From contig NZ_JALPKO010000007.1 of NCBI RefSeq assembly GCF_023195885.1, positions 145,858 through 209,857 on the forward strand: 64,000 nt of DNA. The letters run 5' to 3'. This document shows, one piece after another, positions 18,216-25,954 of the stretch. Source of the stretch: Methylonatrum kenyense. Lineage in GTDB: Bacteria; Pseudomonadota; Gammaproteobacteria; Nitrococcales; Aquisalimonadaceae. A program made the position numbers and the translations under genes. Positions within the stretch are counted from its first letter, which is position 1; every line of letters starts with the position of its first letter. Below the pieces are notes generated by a model. It saw only the letters and a list, made by a program, of their open reading frames with translations. It did not search any database and was not told the origin of the DNA.

Positions 18216-20038
18216 GTCATGCCCCACTGCCGGCACGGGGTCTGTCCCCGGCTTCGCTCGCCGACAGCGTCAGCGTCGGCGTCCCGACCATCGGCCCCGG
18301 CGGCATCGCCTGGCTGGAGTCGGATCCGAGGAACGCCGGCAAGGTCGGTGTCCAGGTCCTGGCACCGGGAAGTCGCAGCCCAAAACGGCTGGTCGACCGG
18401 GACTGGAACGTCCGCAGCCGGGTGCATGAATACGGCGGCGGAGCGCTCTGGGCCGGCCATGGCGATTTTCACTGGTTCCTGGTCGATGAACCCAGCCAGT
18501 CGCTCTGGGCCATCAGCCGCAGCGGCGAGGAGCCCGTTCGGCTGGTACCGGGTGAGGACGGCATAGCACTGGCTGACGGTCACCTGAGCGCTGATGGCCG
18601 ACGCCTGGTCCTGTTGCGGGAAGACAAGCAAGCGGACCGGACCCAGGTGCTGCTGCTCGACCCGCGTGAGCCGGCAGAGCAGTCCGTTCTGGAGAACGAT
18701 GCCGACTTCTGCGCCGCACCCCGACTGAGTCCGGATGGCCGGCATGCCGCCTGGATCGTCTGGGATCATGGCACCATGCCGTGGGAGGCGACGCGCCTTC
18801 GAATCGCGGATTTGCAGACCGGCGAACGGCGAACCATCGACGACGACGCCCACTCCATCCTGGAGCCGGTCTGGACCGAATCCGGCGAACTGCTGGTACT
18901 CAGCGATCGAAACGGTGCCTGGTGCCCGAGCCGCGTGGCCGGTGATGTGCTGCAACCACTCTGTGACTCAGCCGATGACCACGCCCGGCCGCCCTGGCAA
19001 CTGGGCGGCGGGCATTACGCACCGCTGCCGGACGGCAGCCTGCTGGCCATCCGCGTCGCGCAGGCGCGCTGCCAACTCGTGCGGCTGCACCGCGATGGCA
19101 GCGAGGAATCGATTGCCGGGCCGGAGAACGATATCGAGGGGCTGCGGGTGGATGGCTGGACGGCCGTCTACCTGGCTGGCAGCGCCAGGAGCCCAAGAAA
19201 TATTCACCGCCGCAATCTGCAAAACGGCCAGGTCGAGCGACTCTCGGGCCAAACGCCGCCGCGGGCCGTGGGTGCAGGCAACGGCGCCGCCGAACTGGTC
19301 ATGACCGATACCGCGGACGGACCGGTCTACGGGTTTCTGTACTGTCCGGAGGGGGCGATCTGCCCACCTCTGCTGGTCCGCGCCCACGGCGGCCCGACCG
19401 CGATGAAAAGCCCGGTTTTCGCTCCGGACACCCAGTTCTGGCTTAGCCACGGCTTCGCGGTGCTGGATGTGAACTACGGCGGCAGCAGTGGCCACGGCCG
19501 CGCGTACCGGGAACGCTTGCGCGGTGCCTGGGGCCGAATCGACAGTGACGACTGCGTGGCCCTGGCCCGGGCGTTGGCCGAGCAGCGCAAGGTGAATGGT
19601 GACCGGATGGTCATCAGTGGCAGCAGCGCCGGCGGTCTGACCGTACTGAATGCGCTGCAACAGGGTGTTTTCGCAGCGGGCACGAGCCGCTACGGCGTCA
19701 CCGACCTGCTGCGCCTGGTGGATTCCACGCACCGGTTCGAAGCCGGCTATCTGGATTTCCTGATCGGCACCCTGCCGGAGCACCGGCAGCGCTATCTCGA
19801 CCGCTCACCCGTCAATCATGCCGACAGGATCCGCGGCGCGGTGCTGTTGCTGCAGGGTGAGGACGACCCGGTGGTGCCGCTCAGCCAGGCCCAGGCGATC
19901 CACGACGCCATCCGGGCCCGCGGCGGAGAATCGGAACTGGTGGTGTATCCGGGAGAAAAACACGGCTTCCGGAAGGGCGAAAACCTGGAGGATTCGTTTC
20001 AGAGGGAGTTGGGGTTTTACCAGCGACTACTGGGATAG
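18212..20038 (+). CDS. S9 family prolyl oligopeptidase-like serine peptidase
   Basis: A 608-residue protein: an N-terminal beta-propeller-like region (WD-style repeats such as 'LSADGRRLVLLRE' and 'RLSPDGRHAAWIVWD') and a C-terminal peptidase S9 domain from about residue 370. The nucleophile is Ser472 in GSSAGG, the acid is Asp551 or Asp552 (QGEDDPVVP), and His584 is in GEKHGF. No signal peptide, so cytoplasmic. The start overlaps the rsmJ stop. The stop codon TAG (20036-20038) coincides with the left end of a repeat element. Substrate unknown; acylaminoacyl-peptidase-like activity is plausible. Although it adjoins the pqq operon it is convergent to it and is not PqqF. Confidence 0.9.
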   Translation: MSHAPLPARGLSPASLADSVSVGVPTIGPGGIAWLESDPRNAGKVGVQVLAPGSRSPKRLVDRDWNVRSRVHEYGGGALWAGHGDFHWFLVDEPSQSLWAISRSGEEPVRLVPGEDGIALADGHLSADGRRLVLLREDKQADRTQVLLLDPREPAEQSVLENDADFCAAPRLSPDGRHAAWIVWDHGTMPWEATRLRIADLQTGERRTIDDDAHSILEPVWTESGELLVLSDRNGAWCPSRVAGDVLQPLCDSADDHARPPWQLGGGHYAPLPDGSLLAIRVAQARCQLVRLHRDGSEESIAGPENDIEGLRVDGWTAVYLAGSARSPRNIHRRNLQNGQVERLSGQTPPRAVGAGNGAAELVMTDTADGPVYGFLYCPEGAICPPLLVRAHGGPTAMKSPVFAPDTQFWLSHGFAVLDVNYGGSSGHGRAYRERLRGAWGRIDSDDCVALARALAEQRKVNGDRMVISGSSAGGLTVLNALQQGVFAAGTSRYGVTDLLRLVDSTHRFEAGYLDFLIGTLPEHRQRYLDRSPVNHADRIRGAVLLLQGEDDPVVPLSQAQAIHDAIRARGGESELVVYPGEKHGFRKGENLEDSFQRELGFYQRLLG

Positions 20039-20144
20039 GGAAAGTTTTCAGTGGTTCAGTGTTCAGATTTCAGACCAAACCCAGAGGCAAACGACGGCCC
20101 TGTCTGAACACTGAACACTGAAACCTGAAAACTTCAGTTCCCTA
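20036..20144. repeat. TTCAG/CTGAA hairpin element bounded by TAGGGAA...TTCCCTA
   Basis: Arm 20042-20073 (TTTTCAGTGGTTCAGTGTTC, then AGATTTCAG) pairs with arm 20104-20134 (CTGAACACTGAACACTGAAA, then CCTGAAAACTT). The borders TAGGGAA (20036-20042) and TTCCCTA (20138-20144) are themselves inverted and supply the stop codons of both convergent genes, the S9 peptidase and pqqE. Same family as 6749-6880 and 57646-57720. Confidence 0.8.
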
Positions 20145-21335
20145 TTCCATTGTCTCCGCATCGGCGACTTTCGGGCGGCTGCCGAACTTCTCCCGCAGTG
20201 CCTTGCTGTTCTTGGCATTTCGCAGGATCAGCGGCTGCTCGACCATCACCCGTGGTTCCTCTTCGGCTGATTCCACCGCATCCCGCACCTGCTGGTGCAG
20301 CGGCGACAGATGGCAGGTCGGGTCGGTGGCCGCGGCATCACCGGTCAGCAGATAGGCCTGGCAGCGGCAACCACCAAAGTCCTCGAACCGCTTGTCACAG
20401 CTCCGACAGGGTTCCTGCATCCAGTCCAGGCCGCGGAAGCGGTTGAATAGCTCGGACTCGTTCCAGATCCAGTTGAGATCCCGCTCGCGCACATTGGGAA
20501 GCGGCGGCCCCGGCAGCATTGCCGCGCCGTGGCAGGGCATGACCCGGCCGTCGGGGTTGACGCCAATAAAGGTCGTGCCCCAACCGTTCATGCAGGGCTT
20601 GGGCTTGCCCTCGTAATAGTCGGACCAGATGTAGTAGATCCGCATCTTGCCGGCCATTTTCTCCCGCCAGCGGTTGGCGACTTCCTCGGCGTGCGTCAGC
20701 TGTTTCATGGTCGGCATCAAGGCCTTCCGATTCACATACGCCCAGCCGTGGTACTGGGTATTGGCCAGTTCCACGTAGTCCGCTTCGAGATCGGCCGCCA
20801 TTTGCAGGATTTCATCGATCTGGTCGAGATTGCGCCGGTGCAGTACCACGTTCAGTACCATTGGATAGCCCTGCCGACGGATTTCCCGTGCCATGGCCTC
20901 CTTGTGCTCGAACTGCGTCCGCCCCGCCACATCGTCGCTCAACGAGGCGGTGGCCGCCTGGAAACTGATCTGGATGTGATCCAGCCCGGCCTCCTTCAGC
21001 CGCGCCAAACGATCCGCGTCCATGCCGACGCCGGAAGTGATCAGGTTGGTGTAAAAACCAAGCCGGCTGGCTTCGGCCACCAGTTCTTCCAGATCCTTGC
21101 GCACCAATGGCTCGCCACCCGAGAAACCGAGTTGCACGGCACCCAGTTCGCGCACCTCGCGCATGACCCGTATCCACTCTTCGGTGGAAAGCTCGTCCTT
21201 TTCGTTGGCGAAATCCACCGGGTTGGAGCAGTAGGCACACTGCAGCGGACACCGGTAGGTGACCTCTGCCAGAAACCACAGGGGCCCGCGTCGACTTCCG
21301 ATGTCAGGATTCAGTCCGGATCCAGCCTCGCTCAT
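20142..21335 (-). CDS. pqqE: PQQ biosynthesis radical SAM protein PqqE
   Basis: A 397-residue radical SAM enzyme with the cluster motif CxxxCxxC at Cys29, Cys33 and Cys36 (YRCPLQCAYC) and a C-terminal SPASM-type region with clustered cysteines ('CMNGWG', 'MPCHG', 'CRSCDKRFEDFGGCRC'). It crosslinks the Glu and Tyr of PqqA. The start at 21335 was chosen because GGAGG is 7 bases upstream; it overlaps pqqD by 32 bp, consistent with tight coupling of PqqD and PqqE. Last gene of pqqABCDE; its stop lies in the border of a repeat element. Confidence 0.96.
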   Translation of the reverse strand: MSEAGSGLNPDIGSRRGPLWFLAEVTYRCPLQCAYCSNPVDFANEKDELSTEEWIRVMREVRELGAVQLGFSGGEPLVRKDLEELVAEASRLGFYTNLITSGVGMDADRLARLKEAGLDHIQISFQAATASLSDDVAGRTQFEHKEAMAREIRRQGYPMVLNVVLHRRNLDQIDEILQMAADLEADYVELANTQYHGWAYVNRKALMPTMKQLTHAEEVANRWREKMAGKMRIYYIWSDYYEGKPKPCMNGWGTTFIGVNPDGRVMPCHGAAMLPGPPLPNVRERDLNWIWNESELFNRFRGLDWMQEPCRSCDKRFEDFGGCRCQAYLLTGDAAATDPTCHLSPLHQQVRDAVESAEEEPRVMVEQPLILRNAKNSKALREKFGSRPKVADAETME

Positions 21336-21576
21336 GTGCATCCTCCAGAAACGCGTAGACGTCGCCGTCGAGATCGGCGTCCGGGAACTGTTCATGCAGG
21401 GCCGCCAGCACCTCGGCCACCGAACGACCATCACAGTATTTGAGTATCGCACTGGCGCTGTCGTTCAACTGCACCATGCCTTCCGGGTACAGCAACACGT
21501 GCGAGTTCTGGGACGGCTCCCACTGAAACTTCATGCCATGGGCCAGGTTGACCCGTGTATCGGCTGCAAAACTCAT
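21304..21576 (-). CDS. pqqD: PqqA-binding chaperone PqqD
   Basis: A 90-residue PqqD with the family features '[21 protein letters not shown]', '[14 protein letters not shown]' and '[14 protein letters not shown]'. It is a RiPP recognition element protein that binds PqqA and presents it to PqqE. It overlaps pqqC by 4 bp upstream and pqqE by 32 bp downstream. Stand-alone here, not fused to PqqC. Confidence 0.96.
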   Translation of the reverse strand: MSFAADTRVNLAHGMKFQWEPSQNSHVLLYPEGMVQLNDSASAILKYCDGRSVAEVLAALHEQFPDADLDGDVYAFLEDAHERGWIRTES

Positions 21577-22343
21577 GGCTGCATCGCCCCCTTCACGGCG
21601 TCGTAAGGTGGCATCCCCACCACATAGGCCAGGTACATGGCGTCGAGCATAGTCCAGAGCACATCAAGCTTGAACTGAAGGATATCCAGAGCCCGCTCCT
21701 GATCCTCCCGCGTCTTGAAGTAATCCAGGGTAATGGCAAGCCCGTGTTTGACGTCTTCTCGGGCCTGACCAAGGCGTTTCTCGAAATACTGCAGCCCCTT
21801 GATATCAACCCAGGGGTAATGCCGCGGCCAGGTCTCAAGGCGCGAGGCGTGGGCCTTGGGCGCAAACAGCTCGGTTAGCGAGGAACAGGCAGCCTCCTGC
21901 CACGGGCGTGTACGGGCGAAGTTGACATAGGCATCCACGGCGAAGCGCACGGCTGGCAGCACGTCATCCAGCGACAGCAGGCGTTCTCGATCAAGGCCCA
22001 CCGCTTCGCCCAGGGCCAACCATCGTTCGATGCCGCCGGCATCGCCCTCCAGGCCGTCATGGTCGGTGATGCGCTTGATCCAGATGCGGCGGGTCTCGCG
22101 ATCCGGACAGCTTGCCAGGATCGCGGCATCCTTCTGCGGGATGCTGATCTGGTAGTAGAAGCGGTTGATCACCCAGCCCTGCATCTGCTCGCGGGTGAGC
22201 TTTCCCTCCGCCATCATCACCTGGTAGGGGTGATGGAAATGGTAGTAGCGCCCCTTTTCCCGAAGTTTCTTCTCGAAGGTCTCGCGGTCCCAGGGCGCCC
22301 CGGAATCCCGCAGCGAGTCAGAGTTCGATGCCAAGCCCGTCAT
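21573..22343 (-). CDS. pqqC: Pyrroloquinoline-quinone synthase PqqC
   Basis: A 256-residue PqqC with the conserved '[33 protein letters not shown]' region at its start (a segment of known active-site residues) and '[17 protein letters not shown]' later. It catalyses the final oxidative ring closure to PQQ without a metal cofactor. The start at 22343 ([11 protein letters not shown]) overlaps the pqqB end by 26 bp; the longer frame to 22385 has no family similarity. Confidence 0.96.
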   Translation of the reverse strand: MTGLASNSDSLRDSGAPWDRETFEKKLREKGRYYHFHHPYQVMMAEGKLTREQMQGWVINRFYYQISIPQKDAAILASCPDRETRRIWIKRITDHDGLEGDAGGIERWLALGEAVGLDRERLLSLDDVLPAVRFAVDAYVNFARTRPWQEAACSSLTELFAPKAHASRLETWPRHYPWVDIKGLQYFEKRLGQAREDVKHGLAITLDYFKTREDQERALDILQFKLDVLWTMLDAMYLAYVVGMPPYDAVKGAMQP

Positions 22344-23232
22344 AAGCAACCTCCAGCCCAGCCTCGTCCAGGATCCGCCGCTCATCGCTGTCGGGATTCA
22401 GGATCGGGTTGGTATTATTGATATGAATCAGGATACGGCGGGCATCTGGAAAGTCCGCCAGTACCTCGATCATGCCGCCCGGACCGGACTGGACCCTGTG
22501 CCCCATCTCGGCGGCAGTCTTTTCACCACCGACTTCGCGGGCCATTTCATCCTCGCGCCAGCATGTTCCATCGACCAGCAGCACATCCGCGCGTTCCATG
22601 TAGGGGCGCAGGTGATCCTCGATGATCCCCAGGCCCGGCGCATAAAACGCGGTTCTGCCAGTGGCGATGTCCTCGAACAGCACTCCGATATTGTCGCCCG
22701 GCTGCGGATCGGCACGATGCGGCGAATACGGCGGGGCCTTGCTCAACAGCGGCACCGGATGAATGCGCAACCCCGGCAGTTCTGCGGGTTCGAAACTCCG
22801 GGTCTGCAGATCAATGCGATTCGGCGTCACCCCCGAATAGTGCTCGAGGATGTTAAAGATCGGAAAGCCGGTTTCGAGATCTTCCCGGACCCGGTCAGTG
22901 CAGTAGACGGACAGCGGCGCGCTGCTCTCGCGCAGCATGATCAGGCCTGTCACATGGTCGATCTGGCTATCCATCAGTAATACGGCAGCAATGCCCGAGT
23001 CGCGTACAGCGCGAGCGGGCTGCAAGGCGGGCGTTGCCAGGATCTGGGCGCGAATATCCGGTGAGGCGTTGACCAGAAGCCAATTCTCGCCATCAATGCT
23101 GACGGCAATCGAGGATTGGGTGCGCGCCTCTGCGCCTGTCGCGCCCTCGCGCCAGTCATTGCAATTACGGCAGTTGCAGTTCCACTGCGGGAAGCCACCG
23201 CCGGCGGCGGAGCCGAGTACGTGAATTTTCAT
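22318..23232 (-). CDS. pqqB: PQQ biosynthesis protein PqqB
   Basis: A 304-residue metallo-beta-lactamase-fold protein starting [20 protein letters not shown], with the CxC-x-N-C cluster near residues 19-25 (NCNCRNC) and '[10 protein letters not shown]' as the metal-binding motif region. Proposed to hydroxylate the crosslinked PqqA-derived precursor. There is no clear Shine-Dalgarno sequence; instead the start codon follows directly after the strong hairpin at 23242-23273, which may limit expression relative to pqqA. Confidence 0.95.
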   Translation of the reverse strand: MKIHVLGSAAGGGFPQWNCNCRNCNDWREGATGAEARTQSSIAVSIDGENWLLVNASPDIRAQILATPALQPARAVRDSGIAAVLLMDSQIDHVTGLIMLRESSAPLSVYCTDRVREDLETGFPIFNILEHYSGVTPNRIDLQTRSFEPAELPGLRIHPVPLLSKAPPYSPHRADPQPGDNIGVLFEDIATGRTAFYAPGLGIIEDHLRPYMERADVLLVDGTCWREDEMAREVGGEKTAAEMGHRVQSGPGGMIEVLADFPDARRILIHINNTNPILNPDSDERRILDEAGLEVAYDGLGIEL

Positions 23233-23241
23233 GGTAGGAAG

Positions 23242-23273
23242 AAAAAGGGGGCGGCCGATGGCCACCCCCTTTT
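23242..23273 (-). terminator. Terminator/attenuator hairpin between pqqA and pqqB
   Basis: GGGGG-C-GGCC / GGCC-A-CCCCC (23247-23256 with 23260-23269) is flanked by AAAAA (23242-23246) and TTTT (23270-23273). On the minus strand it reads as a GC-rich stem followed by five T, 10 bases before the pqqB start. It should end most transcripts after the peptide gene pqqA, giving excess precursor peptide over enzymes. Confidence 0.8.
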
Positions 23274-23288
23274 ATCTCAGCCCTGACT

Positions 23289-23363
23289 TCAGCGGTTGCT
23301 GACGTACAGGTTGATTTCGAAGCCGAGACGCATTTCGTTGTAAGCAGGCTTGTTCCAGGACAT
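23289..23363 (-). CDS. pqqA: PQQ precursor peptide PqqA
   Basis: A 24-residue peptide beginning MSWNKPAYNEMRLGFEIN and ending LYVSNR. It has the invariant Glu16-x3-Tyr20 pair (E-INL-Y) that PqqE crosslinks to build PQQ. GGAGG lies 7 bases upstream of the ATG. It is separated from pqqB by an intrinsic terminator-like hairpin. Confidence 0.97.
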   Translation of the reverse strand: MSWNKPAYNEMRLGFEINLYVSNR

Positions 23364-23419
23364 TGTGCATCCTCCAGTTGTGGATTCAACTTGCGTTGAC
23401 GAGCATTCTATCGCTCGTG

Positions 23420-23436
23420 TTTGCAACCATTGCAAA
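23420..23436. promoter_or_regulatory. Perfect inverted repeat upstream of pqqA (candidate operator)
   Basis: TTTGCAA-CCA-TTGCAAA is a perfect 7-bp inverted repeat with a 3-bp spacer, 57-73 bases upstream of the pqqA start. On the minus strand a TAGAAT hexamer (complement of 23405-23410) lies downstream and could be a -10 box. The palindrome would then overlap the -35 position, as expected for an activator-dependent promoter. The bound protein is unknown; the adjacent LuxR-type regulator is a candidate. Confidence 0.5.
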
Positions 23437-23629
23437 CTAGGACTCGGAAGTCAAGCACCCTATTGACAAACACGACCGGATTATGAGTCGCCGAGCACCG
23501 CGCCATACGCGACGCACGCTTGTCACAGGATGTGAACAGATTGGAGCACCCTGAGCTGGCCAGAAATTTTCCTGTCCGAGCCAGACGTCCACTGGCACGA
23601 AGCCCGGGACGAAACAACCCCTTGATCTG

Positions 23630-24865
23630 TCAGGTCACAAGAGCCTTTGACCCTCGCCCCTCAACACATTCCGAAAATTTGCCACCCGTCGGTTGTCCGA
23701 TTCTCGTGTGACACCCCGGTCCTGTGAGCAGTAACCGTGCCAGCGCCGATTGGCGACTGGTGCCAGTCTTGCGGAATACCGCCTTCAACTGCGCACGTAC
23801 CGTGTGGATACTGACACCGCTTTCCGCTGCAAGTTTCTCGAGCGGTTCCCCGGCAGCGATGACGCCGGCCACGCGGACTTCGGCGTCGGTCAATCCGTAC
23901 AGGCTGGCCACCCGAACAAGGTCCAGCGAAACCGGCATGGCCGGATCGTGGAGGAACACCGCGACGAACGTGTCCACGACCGGAAACACGGCATCGATGT
24001 CCAGGCTCGGGTGGATTGGCATGACCAGCGCATTCAGGTGGCTACCGTCATCGCGGCGCATGACCAGGTTGCCACCAGCCGACTTGCCTCGGCCCTGGGC
24101 CGCGCGCAGACAGACCCTCACCAGGCGCCTCAAGCGATTGTTGTCTGCTTCGATAAAACAGCGGAACCTGCCCTGACGCGGGGTCGGCAACTGCCCGCTC
24201 TCGATCAGCGACTCCGCTCCCGGCGAGGTGTATTGCACGCGCCCGCGTTGATCGAGCAGCAGAAACGGCAGTCTGCTGCCGCAGGCAGCCCTCGCGGCGG
24301 CCGCGTTGCGCGCGCGCTCGGCGCCGAGTTGGCGGCCCAGGAAGAAGGCCCGACGGAAATGCGGGAGCAGACTATTGATGTGTCGGGTCTCGATGTCGGT
24401 GTACGGACCCTGCCCCCCGGTACGCTGGATCAGCAGTTGCACAGCCTCATCGGCGGAGCGATCAACCGTGCCACAGACACCGTGATGGATATCCAGCCTC
24501 CGCGCCCAGTCATTGAAGAATTCCGTCTGGTAAAACGCTTCCTGCTTGCAGGAGAAATCAAGATAGGTGGAATACAGGCGGCCGGGCTTCTTGTGCCTGA
24601 GCTCGGGGCGCCATGGACAGGTGTTCACATAATGCGCGGTGTATTCGCGGTGGGCCCCGTCATCGATATTGACCTTGAGGCTGCGCTTAACCGTTGTCGC
24701 GTCGGCATTCATGATCAGTAGGCGGGCCGATCGCGACCCCGTGCCCTCGACCAGGCACTCGAGCGCCTGCTGCAATCTCTCCGGCTCGGTCACCGAGAGA
24801 TACAGATTGTCGAGTAGTGACGCGTGCCACTGCGCGTCACTACCCATCACACCTGGGCTATCCAT
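23630..24865 (-). CDS. LuxR-family transcriptional regulator
   Basis: A ~411-residue protein with a C-terminal LuxR/GerE helix-turn-helix ('YGLTDAEVRVAGVIAAGEPLEKLAAESGVSIHTVRAQLKAVFRKTG' region). The ~300 N-terminal residues carry no receiver Asp motif but a segment 'RLPFLLLDQRGRVQYTSPGAESLI' that looks PAS-like. After the HTH there is an unusual ~40-residue tail. The start was set at ATG 24865; a GTG 14 codons earlier (24907) is possible. It lies upstream of pqqA in the same direction, ~270 bp away, so it may regulate the pqq operon or the divergent hydrolase; this is inference from position. Confidence 0.85.
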   Translation of the reverse strand: MDSPGVMGSDAQWHASLLDNLYLSVTEPERLQQALECLVEGTGSRSARLLIMNADATTVKRSLKVNIDDGAHREYTAHYVNTCPWRPELRHKKPGRLYSTYLDFSCKQEAFYQTEFFNDWARRLDIHHGVCGTVDRSADEAVQLLIQRTGGQGPYTDIETRHINSLLPHFRRAFFLGRQLGAERARNAAAARAACGSRLPFLLLDQRGRVQYTSPGAESLIESGQLPTPRQGRFRCFIEADNNRLRRLVRVCLRAAQGRGKSAGGNLVMRRDDGSHLNALVMPIHPSLDIDAVFPVVDTFVAVFLHDPAMPVSLDLVRVASLYGLTDAEVRVAGVIAAGEPLEKLAAESGVSIHTVRAQLKAVFRKTGTSRQSALARLLLTGPGCHTRIGQPTGGKFSECVEGRGSKALVT

Positions 24866-24980
24866 ACCCCGACCCACCCTTGCATCCCCGTGACGATGGT
24901 TCGTCACTTCTTTTCACGATACTGCCAACCTGGCCACGCCATGCATCCGATGCCGGTTTTTCTTATTGTTGGCGAGGCCG

Positions 24981-25005
24981 GTTGCCACTGTTTCCGTTTG
25001 GCAAC
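24981..25005. promoter_or_regulatory. Inverted repeat upstream of the alpha/beta hydrolase gene
   Basis: GTTGCCA (24981-24987) and TGGCAAC (24999-25005) form a perfect 7-bp inverted repeat with an 11-bp spacer in the ~190-bp gap between the divergent LuxR-type regulator and the hydrolase gene. It shares the TTGC core with the pqqA operator at 23420-23436. A possible regulator-binding site; no direct evidence. Confidence 0.35.
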
Positions 25006-25057
25006 AGATTACTAACTAGCGAAAACTCCCGATCACTGCAAGCCTGATGGAGCAAGG

Positions 25058-25840
25058 ATGCAAACCCGAACACTGACCCTGAACAACGGCATGCCACTGC
25101 AGTTCGACCACGCGCCGCGTGAGACTGGCCTACCCACACTGGTCCTGATCCACGGCTGGACATGCCGCCGGAGTTACTGGAAGCCGCAGGTCGAGCACCT
25201 GAATGATCGCTACCCACTGCTGGTCCCGGACCTGCCCGGACATGGCGACTCACCTGCCTGGCAGGAAACCCCGGCAAGCATTGACGGACTCGCCGATTGT
25301 CTCGTCGAATTGATCACACACCAGGTCACGGGACCGGCCATCCTGCTGGGGCATTCCATGGGTGGTGCGGTTGCGCTCAAGGCGGCGCAACAACTCGGCA
25401 ACGTGGCCCGCGGCGTGATCCTGGCGGACACCTTCGTGATCGACTATGGCGGCCTGGATGCGGAGACCCAGGACACTCTCTACCAGACCTTCGCCGATGA
25501 CTTTTCCGGCGGCATGCACTGGCTGATCGACAACACCAGCGTCGAACAAACCCCTGAGTCACTGAGAAACCGGTTGAAACAGGAGATGGCAGAAGCCGAT
25601 CCGGCCTGGGCGCTGCCGCTATGGAAGACGTTGCTTGCCTGGCAGCCGGACGAGACCTTCCCTGCAGTTCGATGCCCGATTCGAGCGATCAACGGCAAGC
25701 TGGTCCCGATGACCGCCCGCAAGCGTTGCAAACCCTTTCTGAACGAAGTCGTCATGCCCCGGGCCGGGCATTTTCTGCAGATGGAGGATCCCATTGGATT
25801 CAATCGCTTGCTGGATGAAGCCCTGGCCGATTTGACCTGA
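25058..25840 (+). CDS. Alpha/beta hydrolase
   Basis: A 260-residue alpha/beta hydrolase: 'LVLIHGWTCRRSYW' oxyanion region near residue 30, 'LVPDLPGHGDS', nucleophile elbow GHSMGG (Ser about residue 100), an acid Asp region and a C-terminal catalytic His in 'VMPRAGHFLQMEDP'. No signal peptide. It is divergent from the LuxR regulator and followed by a 26-bp palindrome, then the lipoprotein gene. Substrate unknown; esterase, lactonase or dehalogenase activities are all possible for this fold. Confidence 0.88.
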   Translation: MQTRTLTLNNGMPLQFDHAPRETGLPTLVLIHGWTCRRSYWKPQVEHLNDRYPLLVPDLPGHGDSPAWQETPASIDGLADCLVELITHQVTGPAILLGHSMGGAVALKAAQQLGNVARGVILADTFVIDYGGLDAETQDTLYQTFADDFSGGMHWLIDNTSVEQTPESLRNRLKQEMAEADPAWALPLWKTLLAWQPDETFPAVRCPIRAINGKLVPMTARKRCKPFLNEVVMPRAGHFLQMEDPIGFNRLLDEALADLT

Positions 25841-25846
25841 GCCGCA

Positions 25847-25872
25847 CCGCATCACCCATATGGGTGATGCGG
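25847..25872. repeat. 26-bp perfect palindrome between hydrolase and lipoprotein genes
   Basis: CCGCATCACCCAT followed by its exact reverse complement ATGGGTGATGCGG begins 7 bases after the hydrolase stop. It has no T-run, so it is not a classical terminator, and its loop-less symmetry also fits a dimeric protein-binding site for the downstream lipoprotein gene. The same ATCACCCA/TGGGTGAT core forms the hairpin at 58268-58292. Confidence 0.7.
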
Positions 25873-25954
25873 CGAAACGCACCCCCTTGCTAACTAGGAC
25901 GCAGGGCTGGCTGTCCCGCAGCCCGCAAACAAAACAGCACAGAGGGTGTGAGTC

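Noticed and set aside
18212..20038. S9 peptidase as PqqF
   Set aside because: PqqF is an M16 metallopeptidase (HxxEH); this protein has a Ser-Asp-His S9 triad and is convergent to pqqE.
24878..25057. Sigma70 promoter for the hydrolase gene
   Set aside because: Several TTGCCA/TTGGCA hexamers exist but none has a convincing -10 at 16-18 bp; only the inverted repeat was kept as a possible site.
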